Counted from the first letter of the stretch, positions 46,981 to 57,501 are shown. The stretch is 64,000 nt of DNA from JAKFWF01 sp963750535 (GCA_963750535.1 CAVVRF010000048.1:1-64000); one strand, 5' to 3'. Numbers and translations are program-made. The notes: a model not told the origin generated them from the letters alone.

Positions 46981-47763
46981 TTATTTCACCAGCCGTCCAT
47001 AGATCGTGATTGCGATCTCGATCGCGATCAGCGCGATGATGTACCACTCGAGACGATGCGAGGTCCGGGTGGCGATCAAGTCGGTGATTGTATCGCCTGT
47101 CTCGCGGATGACCACGAGCTTGCGCTCTATGGCCCGCGCCCGCGCCGGCAGGTCGTACTCGTCGACCAGCTTGGCCCAGAAGCGCTCGAGCTCCGGATGG
47201 TCCCAGAGCACGTCAGGCTTCTCGTCGAGATCGACGCGGCCTGCCAGCCGCTTCTGAATCAGCAGCGCTTCGCCGATTTGCTGGAGGAGCCCCGCATTCG
47301 GCCCTGTCGGCAGTCGCTGTCTGATCAGGTCGGCGGCGACCGGCTCGATGCGCTCGAAGGCGGTCGCGATTCTGCGCTCGGCATAGGCCAGCGCCACCGA
47401 CATTGCGAGTGCCTCCGCTACCAGAAGCAGCCGGTCCGGCTCGAAGTTCTTCAATTGCAGGGCGCCGCCCGCTCCGACCAGCTCGTCGCCACCCTGCGAG
47501 AGGACAACCCGGATCGCTTCGACCTCCCGCTCGGCGAGTGGCGCGATAATGCGACTGCCGAGCCCGCGGATCAGCTCCTCCTCTTCGATCGGAGTCAAAT
47601 TGATGAAGACGACACCCCCCGACTTGAACAGCACTACCGTGCCGCCGCTCGAGGTGCGAAACCCGAGCGGATTGGTCGAGAACGAGTCGTCGCGCTCCAA
47701 CCCCTTGATGTCGAGGGACTCGCCCAGCTGCAGGGCACGCATCGCTAGTCCGGCGGACTGCAT
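46981..47763 (-). CDS. RMD1/DUF155-family protein
   Basis: The 260-residue protein has the DUF155 domain: SSGGTVVLFKSGGVVFINLT, then ALAYAERRIATAFERIEP and LLQQIGEALLIQKRLAGRVD. One C-terminal membrane helix (WYIIALIAIEIAITIYGRLV) ends it. It is the bacterial relative of yeast RMD1 and mitochondrial RMND1; the bacterial role is unknown. The ATG at 47763 follows a long T-run and has no good ribosome-binding site; an ATG at 47742 is the alternative. It is divergent from rho. Confidence 0.82.
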   Translation of the reverse strand: MQSAGLAMRALQLGESLDIKGLERDDSFSTNPLGFRTSSGGTVVLFKSGGVVFINLTPIEEEELIRGLGSRIIAPLAEREVEAIRVVLSQGGDELVGAGGALQLKNFEPDRLLLVAEALAMSVALAYAERRIATAFERIEPVAADLIRQRLPTGPNAGLLQQIGEALLIQKRLAGRVDLDEKPDVLWDHPELERFWAKLVDEYDLPARARAIERKLVVIRETGDTITDLIATRTSHRLEWYIIALIAIEIAITIYGRLVK

Positions 47764-48071
47764 CAAAAAAAAACCTGGATCGCAATCGATCAGGCACGAT
47801 TAGGCGGTCCGATCGAGATCTGTCCAGTGGCGTTCAGAAGGCCCGGCGTCGTATTTCTCGCTTTCGCTTTCCGGCGAATGCTGTTAGACGTGCCGTGTGG
47901 AGCTGCTGGGGGCGGAGAGGCCTTCCGGCGGTTTTGAGCTAGCCGGCACCCAGCCGGCATTAGCCCACCAATCATGACGCATATTTCGCGCCCCCTCCCA
48001 GAAAATAAGCCGGCTCGGCACCCTCCTCTCACCCGCCTCATCCCGCCCGAGCCTGCGTGGAGCCCACTGCA
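47764..48071 (+). promoter_or_regulatory. rho leader, with C-rich rut-like segment
   Basis: The 308-bp gap separates divergent RMD1 and rho. The last part (48018-48050) is strikingly C-rich and G-poor (CACCCTCCTCTCACCCGCCT and on), the form of a Rho utilisation site. Rho is known to attenuate its own transcription in Escherichia coli, so self-control through this leader is a fair inference. A promoter was not identified. Confidence 0.4.
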
Positions 48072-49338
<1,267 letters not shown>

Positions 49339-49372
49339 AACCGGCTCTCGATTAGCCGGCTATCACGATGCT

Positions 49373-49403
49373 GGGCGGGGTACGGTTCGTGCCCCGCCCA
49401 TTT
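49373..49403 (+). terminator. Terminator hairpin downstream of rho
   Basis: GGGCGGGG and CCCCGCCC form a perfect 8-bp GC stem around an 11-base loop, followed by ATTTG. It lies 34 bp after the rho stop. A smaller hairpin (CCGGCT/AGCCGG, 49341-49359) precedes it. Probably the transcript end for rho. Confidence 0.6.
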
Positions 49404-49474
49404 GCTAACCGGGACTTGGCCGATGATACCGCCGTGCTATACGGCTCGTAACGCTGCAGCCCGGAATCCATCGA

Positions 49475-50197
49475 ATGACTCAGACACGCAATGCTCTCGG
49501 CCAGCCCGTGGGCGCGCCGGTGCCCAATTGGTCGCCGCGCCCAAAGCCGCCGCGCACGCCGATCACCGGCCGCTACTGCCGCGTCGAGATGCTCGATCCG
49601 GCGAAGCACGCGGCTGACCTGTTCGCCGGCAACAAGCTCGACGTCGAAGGCCGCAACTGGACCTATCTCGCCTATGGGCCGTTCGAGCGGTTCGACGACT
49701 ACCGCGCCTGGCAGGAGACGGTCGCGGCGAGCGAGGATCCGCTATTTCATACGATCCTGGACGCGGACTCGGGCAAGGCGATCGGCATTGCCAGCCTGAT
49801 GCGCATCGATCCGGCGAATGGCGTGATCGAGGTCGGTCACATCAACTACTCGCCACTGCTGCAGAGGAAGCCGCACGCCACCGAGGCGATGTACCTGCTG
49901 ATGAAGCGCGTCTTCGACGAGCTCGGCTATCGTCGCTACGAATGGAAGTGCGACAACTGCAACGGCCCATCGAAAGCCGCCGCCGAGCGCTACGGCTTCA
50001 CCTATGAGGGCTTGTTCCGACAAGCAATCGTCTACAAAGGCCGCAATCGCGATACCGCCTGGTTCTCGATCACCGACAAGGAGTGGCCGGCGATCAAACG
50101 CGGCTTCGAGCAGTGGCTGGCACCGGCAAATTTCGACGCCGCCGGCGGCCAGCGCGCGAAGCTCGCCGAGCTGATTGCCAAATCGCGGCGCGGCTAG
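49475..50197 (+). CDS. GNAT acetyltransferase, RimJ/RimL-like
   Basis: The 240-residue protein has the GNAT fold of the RimJ/RimL branch: GRYCRVEMLDPAKHAADLF, GIASLMRIDPANGVIEVGHI, ATEAMYLLMKRVFDELGYRR and NGPSKAAAERYGFTYEG. Members acetylate protein N-termini or small amines; the substrate here is unknown. It precedes mnmE by 41 bp on the same strand. Confidence 0.87.
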   Translation: MTQTRNALGQPVGAPVPNWSPRPKPPRTPITGRYCRVEMLDPAKHAADLFAGNKLDVEGRNWTYLAYGPFERFDDYRAWQETVAASEDPLFHTILDADSGKAIGIASLMRIDPANGVIEVGHINYSPLLQRKPHATEAMYLLMKRVFDELGYRRYEWKCDNCNGPSKAAAERYGFTYEGLFRQAIVYKGRNRDTAWFSITDKEWPAIKRGFEQWLAPANFDAAGGQRAKLAELIAKSRRG

Positions 50198-50238
50198 TAC
50201 GCCACCCTCGGCCCAAGTCCTGTCCCGCGTGCGTTCCC

Positions 50239-51600
50239 GTGTCCGATCAGCCCGCCGTCGACATCGCTCCAGACACGATCTTCGCCCCGGCCACTCCACC
50301 CGGCCGCTCGGCGCTGGCGGTGATCCGTGTCTCGGGTCCGCGGGCGCAGGCCGCGCTTCAGGACATCGCCGGAACAATTCCCGCGCCGCGCGTTGCACAG
50401 CTGCGCACGCTCAGGCATCCGGCCACCCGCCGGCCGCTCGACCAGGCCCTGGTCCTCTATTTCAAGGCGCCGGCGACAGAAACCGGCGAGGATATCGCCG
50501 AGTTCCAGACCCACGGCGGCCGCGCGGTGGTGGCTGCGGTGCTCGACGCCCTGGCCGCCATTCCCGGTTGCCGGTTGGCGGAGCCCGGAGAGTTCGCGCG
50601 TCGCGCATTCCATAACGGCAAGATGGATCTGACCGCCGTCGAGGGCCTCGCCGACCTGATCGACGCCGAGACCGAGGCGCAGCGCGCGCAGGCGCTGACA
50701 CAGGCATCAGGCGCGCTCGACAGGCTTTACGGCGGATGGCGCAAGGAGATGGTCGAGGCACAGGCGCTGGTGGAAGCCGCCATCGACTTCGCCGACGAGG
50801 GCGACGTAGCGACCAGTGCGGTGGCGCAGGCGCGGTTGATTGCTGCGACCTTGACTCAAAAGATTGACGCCCATCTGGCAAATGCCCATCGCGGCGAAAT
50901 CCTGCGATCGGGTTTCAAGGTGGTCATCGCCGGACCACCCAACGCTGGTAAATCTACCCTGCTAAACGCGTTGGCCCAGAGGGATGCAGCTATCGTCTCG
51001 GATGAGCCCGGCACGACGCGCGACGTCATCGAGGTGCGGCTCGATCTCGGCGGTATCCCGGTGATCGTTAGCGACACCGCGGGGATCCGGGAAGCCGGCG
51101 GCGCCGTTGAGCGCGAGGGCATCCGTCGCACGCTCGCACGGGCAGAGGAGGCAGATCTCGTGATCTGGCTCCGCGATCTGACCGACAAAGCGCCGTCGGT
51201 GCCGGCTGAGTGGCTTAGAACCACCGCGACCGACAAGATCCTGCCGGTCGACACCAAGGCTGACCTGGCGGTCGGCTCGCAACCGAGCACCGGCGGCCGC
51301 CTCCGGATCTCGACCGTCACTGATCAAGGGCTGCCTGAGCTGATCGGCGAGATCGTCACCCGTGCCCGCGAGCAGGCTGGAGGTGACGAGGGCCTGGCGC
51401 CGACGACACTACGCCATCGGCAACATCTGATTGCCACCCAGAAGGCGATCGCCGCGTTCATCGATGGAGCGGAGTTCGACCTGGAGCTGCGGGCCGAGGA
51501 CCTGCGTCTCGCCGCCTCCGAGCTCGGCCGTCTCGTCGGTCGAATAGATCCCGAAGAGGTACTAGGTGCGATCTTTGGCCGTTTCTGTATCGGTAAGTAA
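50239..51600 (+). CDS. mnmE: tRNA modification GTPase MnmE
   Basis: The 453-residue GTPase works with MnmG to build the cmnm5 group on wobble uridines. The N-terminal folate-binding domain has TIFAPATPPGRSALAVIRVS and GEDIAEFQTHGG. The G domain has GPPNAGKSTLLNAL, DEPGTTRDVIEV and DTAGIREAGG. The C-terminal CIGK motif ends the protein. Start is GTG at 50239. The stop is followed 10 bp later by a parS-type palindrome and then mnmG. Confidence 0.96.
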   Translation: MSDQPAVDIAPDTIFAPATPPGRSALAVIRVSGPRAQAALQDIAGTIPAPRVAQLRTLRHPATRRPLDQALVLYFKAPATETGEDIAEFQTHGGRAVVAAVLDALAAIPGCRLAEPGEFARRAFHNGKMDLTAVEGLADLIDAETEAQRAQALTQASGALDRLYGGWRKEMVEAQALVEAAIDFADEGDVATSAVAQARLIAATLTQKIDAHLANAHRGEILRSGFKVVIAGPPNAGKSTLLNALAQRDAAIVSDEPGTTRDVIEVRLDLGGIPVIVSDTAGIREAGGAVEREGIRRTLARAEEADLVIWLRDLTDKAPSVPAEWLRTTATDKILPVDTKADLAVGSQPSTGGRLRISTVTDQGLPELIGEIVTRAREQAGGDEGLAPTTLRHRQHLIATQKAIAAFIDGAEFDLELRAEDLRLAASELGRLVGRIDPEEVLGAIFGRFCIGK

Positions 51601-51609
51601 TTCAACCGT

Positions 51610-51625
51610 TGTTCCACGTGAAACA
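51610..51625. promoter_or_regulatory. parS site 1 (15/16 match)
   Basis: TGTTCCACGTGAAACA differs from the broadly conserved bacterial parS TGTTTCACGTGAAACA at one base. It lies between mnmE and mnmG, about 3 kb before parA-parB and 7 kb from the candidate origin. ParB (encoded at 55099) should nucleate and spread from here. Confidence 0.85.
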
Positions 51626-51643
51626 TCTGGTAAATCCACGGCC

Positions 51644-53512
51644 ATGACTGGGAACTCATACGATGTAATCGTGGTTGGCGGCGGCCACGCCGGTTGCGAG
51701 GCGGCTGCCGCTGCCGCGCGCATCGGCGCGCGAACCGCGCTCATCACCCACAAGGCGTCGACCATCGGCGAGATGTCGTGCAATCCGGCGATCGGTGGCC
51801 TGGGCAAAGGGCATCTGGTGCGCGAGATCGACGCTCTCGACGGCTTGATGGGCCGGGTCGCCGATGCCGCGGGCATCCAGTTTCGCATGCTCAATCGATC
51901 ACGCGGACCTGCCGTGCATGGTCTGCGCGCCCAGGCCGATCGCAAGCTCTATCGCCGAGCGATGCAGGCCGCCGTCGCCGAGACCGCCGGGTTGGAGGTC
52001 ATCGAGGCCGCGGTCGATGATCTGATCGTCGCCGATGGCCGCGTCGGCGGCATCGTGACCGAGGACGGCCGGCGGTTCACTGCCGGCGCGGTGGTGTTGA
52101 CCACCGGCACGTTTCTCAACGGCCTGATCCACATGGGCGACGTCAAGATCCCGGCCGGCCGGGTCGGCGATCCGCCAGCGAGAAAGCTTTCCACGCGACT
52201 TGCCGCACTCGGGATCGCCTTGGGCCGGCTGAAGACCGGCACGCCGGCGCGCCTCGATGGTCGCACCATTCGATGGGATACGCTGGAGCGGCAGCCCGGC
52301 GATGACCCGCCGGAACCGTTCTCGTACCTGACCGACCGGATCACCACGCCACAGATCGACTGCCACATCACCTTCACCAACGAGGCGACGCACAAGCTGA
52401 TCCGGGACAATCTCGGCCGCTCGGCCATGTACTCCGGCCAGATTGCCGGGGTCGGCCCGCGCTATTGTCCGTCGATCGAGGACAAGATCGTGCGCTTTGC
52501 CGATCGCACCTCGCACCAGATCTTCCTCGAGCCCGAGGGCCTGGACGATCACACGGTCTACCCCAACGGGCTCTCGACCTCGCTGCCGGCGGAGGTGCAG
52601 GAGGCATTCCTGCGCTCCATTCCAGGTCTCGAGGCTGTAGGGATCATTCGTCCGGGCTATGCCATCGAATACGACTACGTCGATCCTCGCAGCCTGTTGC
52701 CGACGCTCGAGCTGAAGCACCTGGCGGGGCTGTTCCTGGCCGGCCAGATCAACGGCACGACGGGCTATGAGGAAGCCGGCGCGCAAGGGTTGCTGGCCGG
52801 GCTGAACGCGGCGAAGGCTGCGGGCACCGGTGATCCGGTCACGCTGTCGCGCACCGACAGCTACCTGGGTGTGATGGTCGACGATCTGGTGTCGCGAGGC
52901 GTCAGCGAGCCCTATCGCATGTTCACGTCGCGGGCCGAGTTTCGCCTGAAGCTTCGGGGTGACAATGCCGATCAACGCCTGACGCCACTCGGCGCGCGCG
53001 TCGGCTGCATTGGCGCGCGTCGCGCGGCGGCGTTCGCCAGCAAGGCGGCGGCCCTGCGGCACGGCGAGGAGATGCTGCGCGGGCTGTCGATGACTTCGGC
53101 GGAAGCGCTCAAGGCCGGCATTCAAATCAACCAGGACGGCAGGCGCCGGTCGGCCTTCGAGCTGCTTGCCTATCCAGGCGTCGGCATCCAGTTGCTGGCG
53201 AGGCATTGGCCGCAGCTGGCCGAGATTCCGGGTGGCGTGGCATCGCAGTTGGAGATCGACGGGCGCTATGCCGCCTATGTCACCCGCCAGGACGCGGACG
53301 TGGTGGCACTGCGGCGCGACGAGGCGGCGATCATTCCAGCGGACATCGAGTATGCGCGGCTCGCCGGCCTGTCGACCGAGTTGCGGACCAAGCTCGACCG
53401 GCATCGGCCGGCTTCGCTGGCGCATGCGGCCAAGATCGATGGCATGACGCCCGCGGCGCTGCTCATATTGTTGGCGCACCTGCGCAAGCCGCGCCCGGCA
53501 CGGTCGGCCTGA
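51644..53512 (+). CDS. mnmG: tRNA uridine 5-carboxymethylaminomethyl modification enzyme MnmG
   Basis: The 622-residue FAD protein is the partner of MnmE. The dinucleotide-binding motif is VVGGGHAGCEAAAAAAR. The family block GEMSCNPAIGGLGKGHLVRE with the catalytic Cys follows, then GTFLNGLIHMG and FLAGQINGTTGYEEAGAQG. The C-terminal helical domain is complete. The ATG at 51644 matches the family start. Its stop overlaps the rsmG start (TGATG). Confidence 0.97.
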   Translation: MTGNSYDVIVVGGGHAGCEAAAAAARIGARTALITHKASTIGEMSCNPAIGGLGKGHLVREIDALDGLMGRVADAAGIQFRMLNRSRGPAVHGLRAQADRKLYRRAMQAAVAETAGLEVIEAAVDDLIVADGRVGGIVTEDGRRFTAGAVVLTTGTFLNGLIHMGDVKIPAGRVGDPPARKLSTRLAALGIALGRLKTGTPARLDGRTIRWDTLERQPGDDPPEPFSYLTDRITTPQIDCHITFTNEATHKLIRDNLGRSAMYSGQIAGVGPRYCPSIEDKIVRFADRTSHQIFLEPEGLDDHTVYPNGLSTSLPAEVQEAFLRSIPGLEAVGIIRPGYAIEYDYVDPRSLLPTLELKHLAGLFLAGQINGTTGYEEAGAQGLLAGLNAAKAAGTGDPVTLSRTDSYLGVMVDDLVSRGVSEPYRMFTSRAEFRLKLRGDNADQRLTPLGARVGCIGARRAAAFASKAAALRHGEEMLRGLSMTSAEALKAGIQINQDGRRRSAFELLAYPGVGIQLLARHWPQLAEIPGGVASQLEIDGRYAAYVTRQDADVVALRRDEAAIIPADIEYARLAGLSTELRTKLDRHRPASLAHAAKIDGMTPAALLILLAHLRKPRPARSA

Positions 53513-54174
53513 TGGCGGCGATCGCCACGATTGCCGGGCCGGCGGAATTCGGCAGGGTCTTTGCTGTTTCACGTGAAACCGCCGAGCGGCTCGAGATTTA
53601 CGAAGCGCTGTTGCAGCGCTGGCAAAGCGCGGTGAATCTGGTCGCCCCGAGTACGCTTACCCAGGTTTGGCACCGGCACTTCGCGGACAGCGCGCAGCTG
53701 GCAGCGTCATTTCCGGCGCAGCAGCCGGGCCGATCGATCCGTCATGCCGACCTGGGCTCGGGCGGCGGGTTCCCGGGGCTGGTGCTCGCCATCATGTTCG
53801 CCGAGCGCGGCGACGTGGCGACGATGTTGATCGAGAGCGACCAGCGCAAGTCGGCGTTCCTGCGGGAAGTGGCGCGCCAGACCGGGATCGCTGTGGAGAT
53901 CGTGACCAAGCGGATCGAAATTCCCGAGACTCGCGTTATGGTCAAAAAAGTAGATGTCGTCACCGCGCGTGCACTCGCACCTCTCGATCGACTGTTCGAT
54001 CTGTCCGCTCCGTTCTGTTCTGCGTCAACCACGTGCCTGTTTCTCAAGGGGCGTGGGGTCGAGCAGGAGTTGGCCGATGCTGGCCGCCATTGGCGATTTC
54101 ACCATCGCCTGGCGCCGAGCATCACCCAGGCGGGCGCCTACGTGGTGGAGGTGCGGCATCTGTCGCCAGCTTGA
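53512..54174 (+). CDS. rsmG: 16S rRNA (guanine-527-N7)-methyltransferase RsmG
   Basis: The 220-residue SAM methyltransferase modifies G527 (G518 in some species) of 16S rRNA. Motif I is ADLGSGGGFPGLVLA; LVAPSTLTQVWHRHFADSAQ and VTARALAPLDRLFDL are further family blocks. Its start overlaps the mnmG stop. The parS site 2 is in codons 18-23. It belongs to the conserved block mnmG-rsmG-parA-parB. Confidence 0.95.
   Translation: MAAIATIAGPAEFGRVFAVSRETAERLEIYEALLQRWQSAVNLVAPSTLTQVWHRHFADSAQLAASFPAQQPGRSIRHADLGSGGGFPGLVLAIMFAERGDVATMLIESDQRKSAFLREVARQTGIAVEIVTKRIEIPETRVMVKKVDVVTARALAPLDRLFDLSAPFCSASTTCLFLKGRGVEQELADAGRHWRFHHRLAPSITQAGAYVVEVRHLSPA
53565..53580. promoter_or_regulatory. parS site 2 (15/16 match), inside rsmG
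   Basis: TGTTTCACGTGAAACC matches the parS consensus except for the last base. It lies within the 5' part of rsmG, 1.95 kb from parS site 1 and just before parA. Two sites in this short interval are typical of the origin-proximal centromere region. Confidence 0.85.
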
Positions 54175-54195
54175 AGTACAGGAGGCGAGACACTC

Positions 54196-55014
54196 ATGTC
54201 TGCCCAATCGGTCAGAGTTCTAGCCATCACCAACCAGAAGGGCGGGGTCGGTAAGACCACGACCGCAATCAATCTCGGCACGGCACTGGCGGCAATCGGC
54301 GAGCAGGTGCTGGTGGTCGATCTCGATCCCCAGGGCAACGCCTCGACCGGCCTCGGCATCGCCGCCGAGGGTCGCCGCCGCACGAGCTACGACGTCTTGA
54401 CCGGCCATTCCTCGCTGCTCGACGCCGCGGTGCCGACCAGCGTTCCGGGCCTGTCGATCGTTGCCGCCAATTCCGACCTGGTCGGCACCGACGCTGCGCT
54501 GGCAAGCGATCCGAACCGGACGTTCCGCCTGCGCGACGCGGTGGCGAACCTGGTTGCGGGCCAGAAAGTGCAAGGCGCGGCATCGCCGCTGACCTACGTG
54601 CTGATCGACTGCCCGCCTTCGCTCAATCTGCTGACCGTCAATGCGCTGGCAGCCGCCAACGCGGTGCTGGTGCCGGTGCAGTGCGAGTTCTTCGCTCTCG
54701 AAGGCATATCGCAGCTGAAAGACACCATCGATCAGATCCGCGGCACGCTCAATCCGGGGCTGGAGATCCAGGGCGTGGTGCTGACCATGCACGACGCCCG
54801 GACGGCGTTCTCCAAGGAAGTCGCGCAGAACGTGCGCGCCTTCTTCGGCTCGAAGGTCTACGAGACCATGATCCCACGCAATGTGCGCGTGGCCGAGGCG
54901 CCGTCGCATGGCAAGCCGATCCTGCTCTACGACTACGATTCGGCCGGCAGCCAGGCCTACGTGAAGCTCGCCACCGAGATCATCGAGCGCGAGCGCCGGT
55001 ACAAGGCGGCCTGA
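54196..55014 (+). CDS. parA: Chromosome partitioning ATPase ParA
   Basis: The 272-residue Walker-type ATPase moves the ParB-parS complex. The deviant Walker A is NQKGGVGKTTTAINL; then LVVDLDPQGNASTGLG and the Walker B-like LIDCPPSLNLLTVNAL. PVQCEFFALEGISQLKDTI is also conserved. It starts 21 bp after rsmG and is followed 84 bp later by parB. Confidence 0.97.
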   Translation: MSAQSVRVLAITNQKGGVGKTTTAINLGTALAAIGEQVLVVDLDPQGNASTGLGIAAEGRRRTSYDVLTGHSSLLDAAVPTSVPGLSIVAANSDLVGTDAALASDPNRTFRLRDAVANLVAGQKVQGAASPLTYVLIDCPPSLNLLTVNALAAANAVLVPVQCEFFALEGISQLKDTIDQIRGTLNPGLEIQGVVLTMHDARTAFSKEVAQNVRAFFGSKVYETMIPRNVRVAEAPSHGKPILLYDYDSAGSQAYVKLATEIIERERRYKAA

Positions 55015-55098
55015 TGTGACCGGCGCCGGCTCTCGCGGGCCGCTGTCGCCGACTGCAATTTCTGGACTTCCAACGAAACCGCGATCAAGAGGAACACC

Positions 55099-55983
55099 AT
55101 GGCGGTACCGCTGCAGAAGAGCCGGCTAGGACGGGGGCTGGCGTCGCTGATTGGCGAGCCGGTCAGCAGCCACCAGCAACTTCCGGCCGAGGGCGAGCAG
55201 CGCGTCGTTCCGATCGATCAGCTGCGCGGCGGGTCGATGAACCCGCGCAAGGATTTTCGCGAGGACGAGCTGCAGGAGCTGGCCAACTCGATCCGCCAGA
55301 AGGGCCTGGTCCAGCCGATCCTGGTGCGGCCCGATGCCAGCACCGGCGGCTACGAGATCGTTGCCGGCGAGCGGCGGTGGCGGGCGTCCCAGCGTGCCGG
55401 CCTGCATAGTGTGCCGGTGATCGTGCGGGATTTGTCGGACCAGGACGTGCTCGAGCTGGCGATCATCGAGAACGTGCAGCGCGCCGACCTGAATGCGATC
55501 GAGGAGGCGACCGGCTACCGCGATCTGATCGAGCGCTTCGGCTACACACAGGAGAAGTTGAGCGAGGTGATCGGCAAGAGCCGGAGCCATCTCGCCAACA
55601 CCCTGCGCCTGCTCAAGCTGCCGCCCTTTGTCATCGATCTGGTCAGGTCGGGCAAGATCAGCTCCGGCCACGGCCGGGCGCTGGTCGGGCGCGAGGATGC
55701 CGAGGTCCTGGCCGAGCGCATCGTCGCCCAGGAGCTCAGCGTGCGTGAAATCGAGGCCCTGGTGCAGGCGGGCGGAGCGAGCGAAACCGCAATCGGTCAG
55801 CGCAAGACGCGCGAGAAGGACCCTGACACGCGAGCCTTCGAAAAGGAGATGTCCGATCTCCTCGGCCTCAAGGTGGAGATCAAGCGCGGCTCGGGCGAGA
55901 GCGGGTTGCTGACCATCAAGTATGGCAACTTCGACCAGCTCGACTATATCCGCATGCGCATCGCGGGTCCGGCTGGCGGCTGA
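55099..55983 (+). CDS. parB: Chromosome partitioning protein ParB
   Basis: The 294-residue CTPase/DNA-binding protein has the N-terminal domain with NPRKDF, then the CTP-binding GERRWRASQRAGL motif. The helix-turn-helix region (LSEVIGKSRSHLANTLRLLK) binds parS, and a C-terminal dimer domain ends it (DLLGLKVEIKRGSG, then KYGNFDQLDYI). The ATG at 55099 follows GAGGAA. A strong terminator follows at 56017-56045. Two parS sites lie upstream in mnmG-rsmG. Confidence 0.97.
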   Translation: MAVPLQKSRLGRGLASLIGEPVSSHQQLPAEGEQRVVPIDQLRGGSMNPRKDFREDELQELANSIRQKGLVQPILVRPDASTGGYEIVAGERRWRASQRAGLHSVPVIVRDLSDQDVLELAIIENVQRADLNAIEEATGYRDLIERFGYTQEKLSEVIGKSRSHLANTLRLLKLPPFVIDLVRSGKISSGHGRALVGREDAEVLAERIVAQELSVREIEALVQAGGASETAIGQRKTREKDPDTRAFEKEMSDLLGLKVEIKRGSGESGLLTIKYGNFDQLDYIRMRIAGPAGG

Positions 55984-56016
55984 TCGCCGGTCGGTCGTCA
56001 AGTTCATGCTGTCCTG

Positions 56017-56045
56017 CGGCCCGGTCACCAGATCGGGCCGTTTTT
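56017..56045 (+). terminator. Rho-independent terminator of parAB
   Basis: CGGCCCG and CGGGCCG form a perfect 7-bp GC stem with a 10-base loop, followed directly by TTTTT (56041-56045). It starts 34 bp after the parB stop and separates the par genes from hisE. Confidence 0.85.
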
Positions 56046-56070
56046 CTTGTGCTTCGCCCGCGGAGGGCCT

Positions 56071-56430
56071 ATGCGACAGGCAATTGCCCTCCATCGGAGC
56101 AAACCCGTGGCAGACGATGTACTTTCCCGACTGGCGGCGCTGATCGCGAGCCGCCGGCAGGCTGTCGCCGATACGTCCTATACCAGGCAGCTGCTCGATG
56201 CCGGGCCTGCGAAGTGTGCCCGCAAGCTGGGCGAGGAGGCGATCGAGACAGTGATCGCCGGCCTTGGGCAGAATACTGCCGATCTACGCGCCGAGGCGGC
56301 GGATTTGCTGTATCATCTGCTGGTGCTGCTGGAGGTTCGCAGCGTGCCGCTGGCCGATGTGCTGGCGACGCTGGAGGGGCGCATGTCGCAGTCGGGCCTG
56401 GCGGAGAAGGCGTCGCGCAAGCCCAGCTGA
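56071..56430 (+). CDS. hisE: Phosphoribosyl-ATP pyrophosphatase
   Basis: The 119-residue enzyme catalyses the second step of histidine synthesis. It has VLSRLAALIASRR, the catalytic KLGEEAIETVIAGL and RAEAADLLYHLLVLL. The ATG at 56071 has GGAGG 4-5 bp upstream; a GTG at 56107 would give the shorter, common family length. In many alphaproteobacteria hisE is the last gene of a his cluster and precedes coaA; here only the hisE-coaA pair is present, behind parB. Confidence 0.9.
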   Translation: MRQAIALHRSKPVADDVLSRLAALIASRRQAVADTSYTRQLLDAGPAKCARKLGEEAIETVIAGLGQNTADLRAEAADLLYHLLVLLEVRSVPLADVLATLEGRMSQSGLAEKASRKPS

Positions 56431-56443
56431 GCGGTGATAGGCC

Positions 56444-57435
56444 ATGGCGATCTACGAGTTGAAGCCGATGCAGGAGGAGCCGGCGCCGCGACCCGGTCTG
56501 CATTTTTCTCCCTATCGTGAGTTCAGCCGCGAGGAATGGGCGCGGCTGCGCGCCGACACGCCGATGACGCTCGTCGAGCGCGATCTCGAGCAACTGTCGG
56601 GCCTGATGGATGGGCTGTCGCTCGACGAGGTCGAGCAGATCTATCTGCCGATGTCGCGCCTGCTGAACCTCTACGTCATGGCGGCGCAGGAGCTGCACAG
56701 CGTCTCGTCGCGGTTCCTGAACCGCAAGGACCACAAGGTGCCGTTCATCGTCGGCGTGGCAGGCTCGGTTGCGGTCGGAAAGAGCACGACCGCCCGCGTG
56801 CTGCGGGCGCTGCTGGCACGTTGGCCCGACCATCCGCGCGTCGATCTGGTGACGACCGACGGGTTCCTGCTGCCGAATGCCGAGCTCGAGCGGCGCGGGC
56901 TGATGAACCGCAAGGGCTTTCCGGAGAGCTTCGACACCACCAAGCTGCTGAATTTCCTTGGCGACGTGAAGTCGGGTGTCGAGACGGCGGCGGCGCCGGT
57001 GTATTCGCATTTCCAGTACGACATCCTGCCCTCCCAGATGGTCACGGTGGAGCGTCCGGACATACTGATCGTCGAGGGGCTCAACGTGCTGCAGCCGGCC
57101 CGTTTGCCCAAGGGCGGCGACGCGGTGCCGTTCGTGTCGGATTTCTTCGATTTCTCGATCTATATCGACGCCGACCCGAAGGTGATCGAGGAGTGGTACG
57201 TGGCGCGATTTCTTGAAGCTCAGGGGCACCGCGTTTCGCGATCCCGGCGCCTATTTTCATCGCTATGCGAGCCTGACCCAGGACGAGGCGGTGGAGCGTG
57301 CGCTGGAGATCTGGCGCTCGATCAACCTGAAGAACCTCGAGGAGAACATCCTGCCGACGCGGCGCCGGGCGCGGCTCGTCCTGCGCAAGGCGCGCGATCA
57401 CCGGGTCGAAATCGGTCTCGCTGCGCAAGCTATAG
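56444..57435 (+). CDS. coaA: Pantothenate kinase (type I), two frame breaks
   Basis: The enzyme (about 329 residues) catalyses the first step of CoA synthesis. Walker A is GVAGSVAVGKSTTARVLRAL; later TTDGFLLPNAEL, NFLGDVKSGVETAAAPVYSH and VEGLNVLQPARL. One extra T in the TTT at 57209-57211 and one extra base near 57414 split it; removing them gives RFLKLRGTAFRDPGAYFHRY, NLKQNILPTR-like NLEENILPTRRRA, and the end VSLRKL at TAG 57433-57435. Both breaks are probably sequencing errors. Confidence 0.93.
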
Positions 57436-57442
57436 AAGCAAC

Positions 57443-57484
57443 AAAAAAACGGCCGCCTTCCCGGGGCGGCCGTCGAGGTCTTTT
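57443..57484. terminator. Bidirectional terminator between coaA and a convergent gene
   Basis: CGGCCGCC (57450-57457) pairs with GGCGGCCG (57465-57472) over 8 bp with a 7-base loop. An A-run lies on the left (57443-57449) and a T-run further right (57481-57484). For the minus-strand gene on the right the A-run acts as a T-run directly after the stem; for coaA the T-run is 8 bp away. Confidence 0.7.
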
Positions 57485-57501
57485 GCTCTGGGCTGGCAAA
57501 T

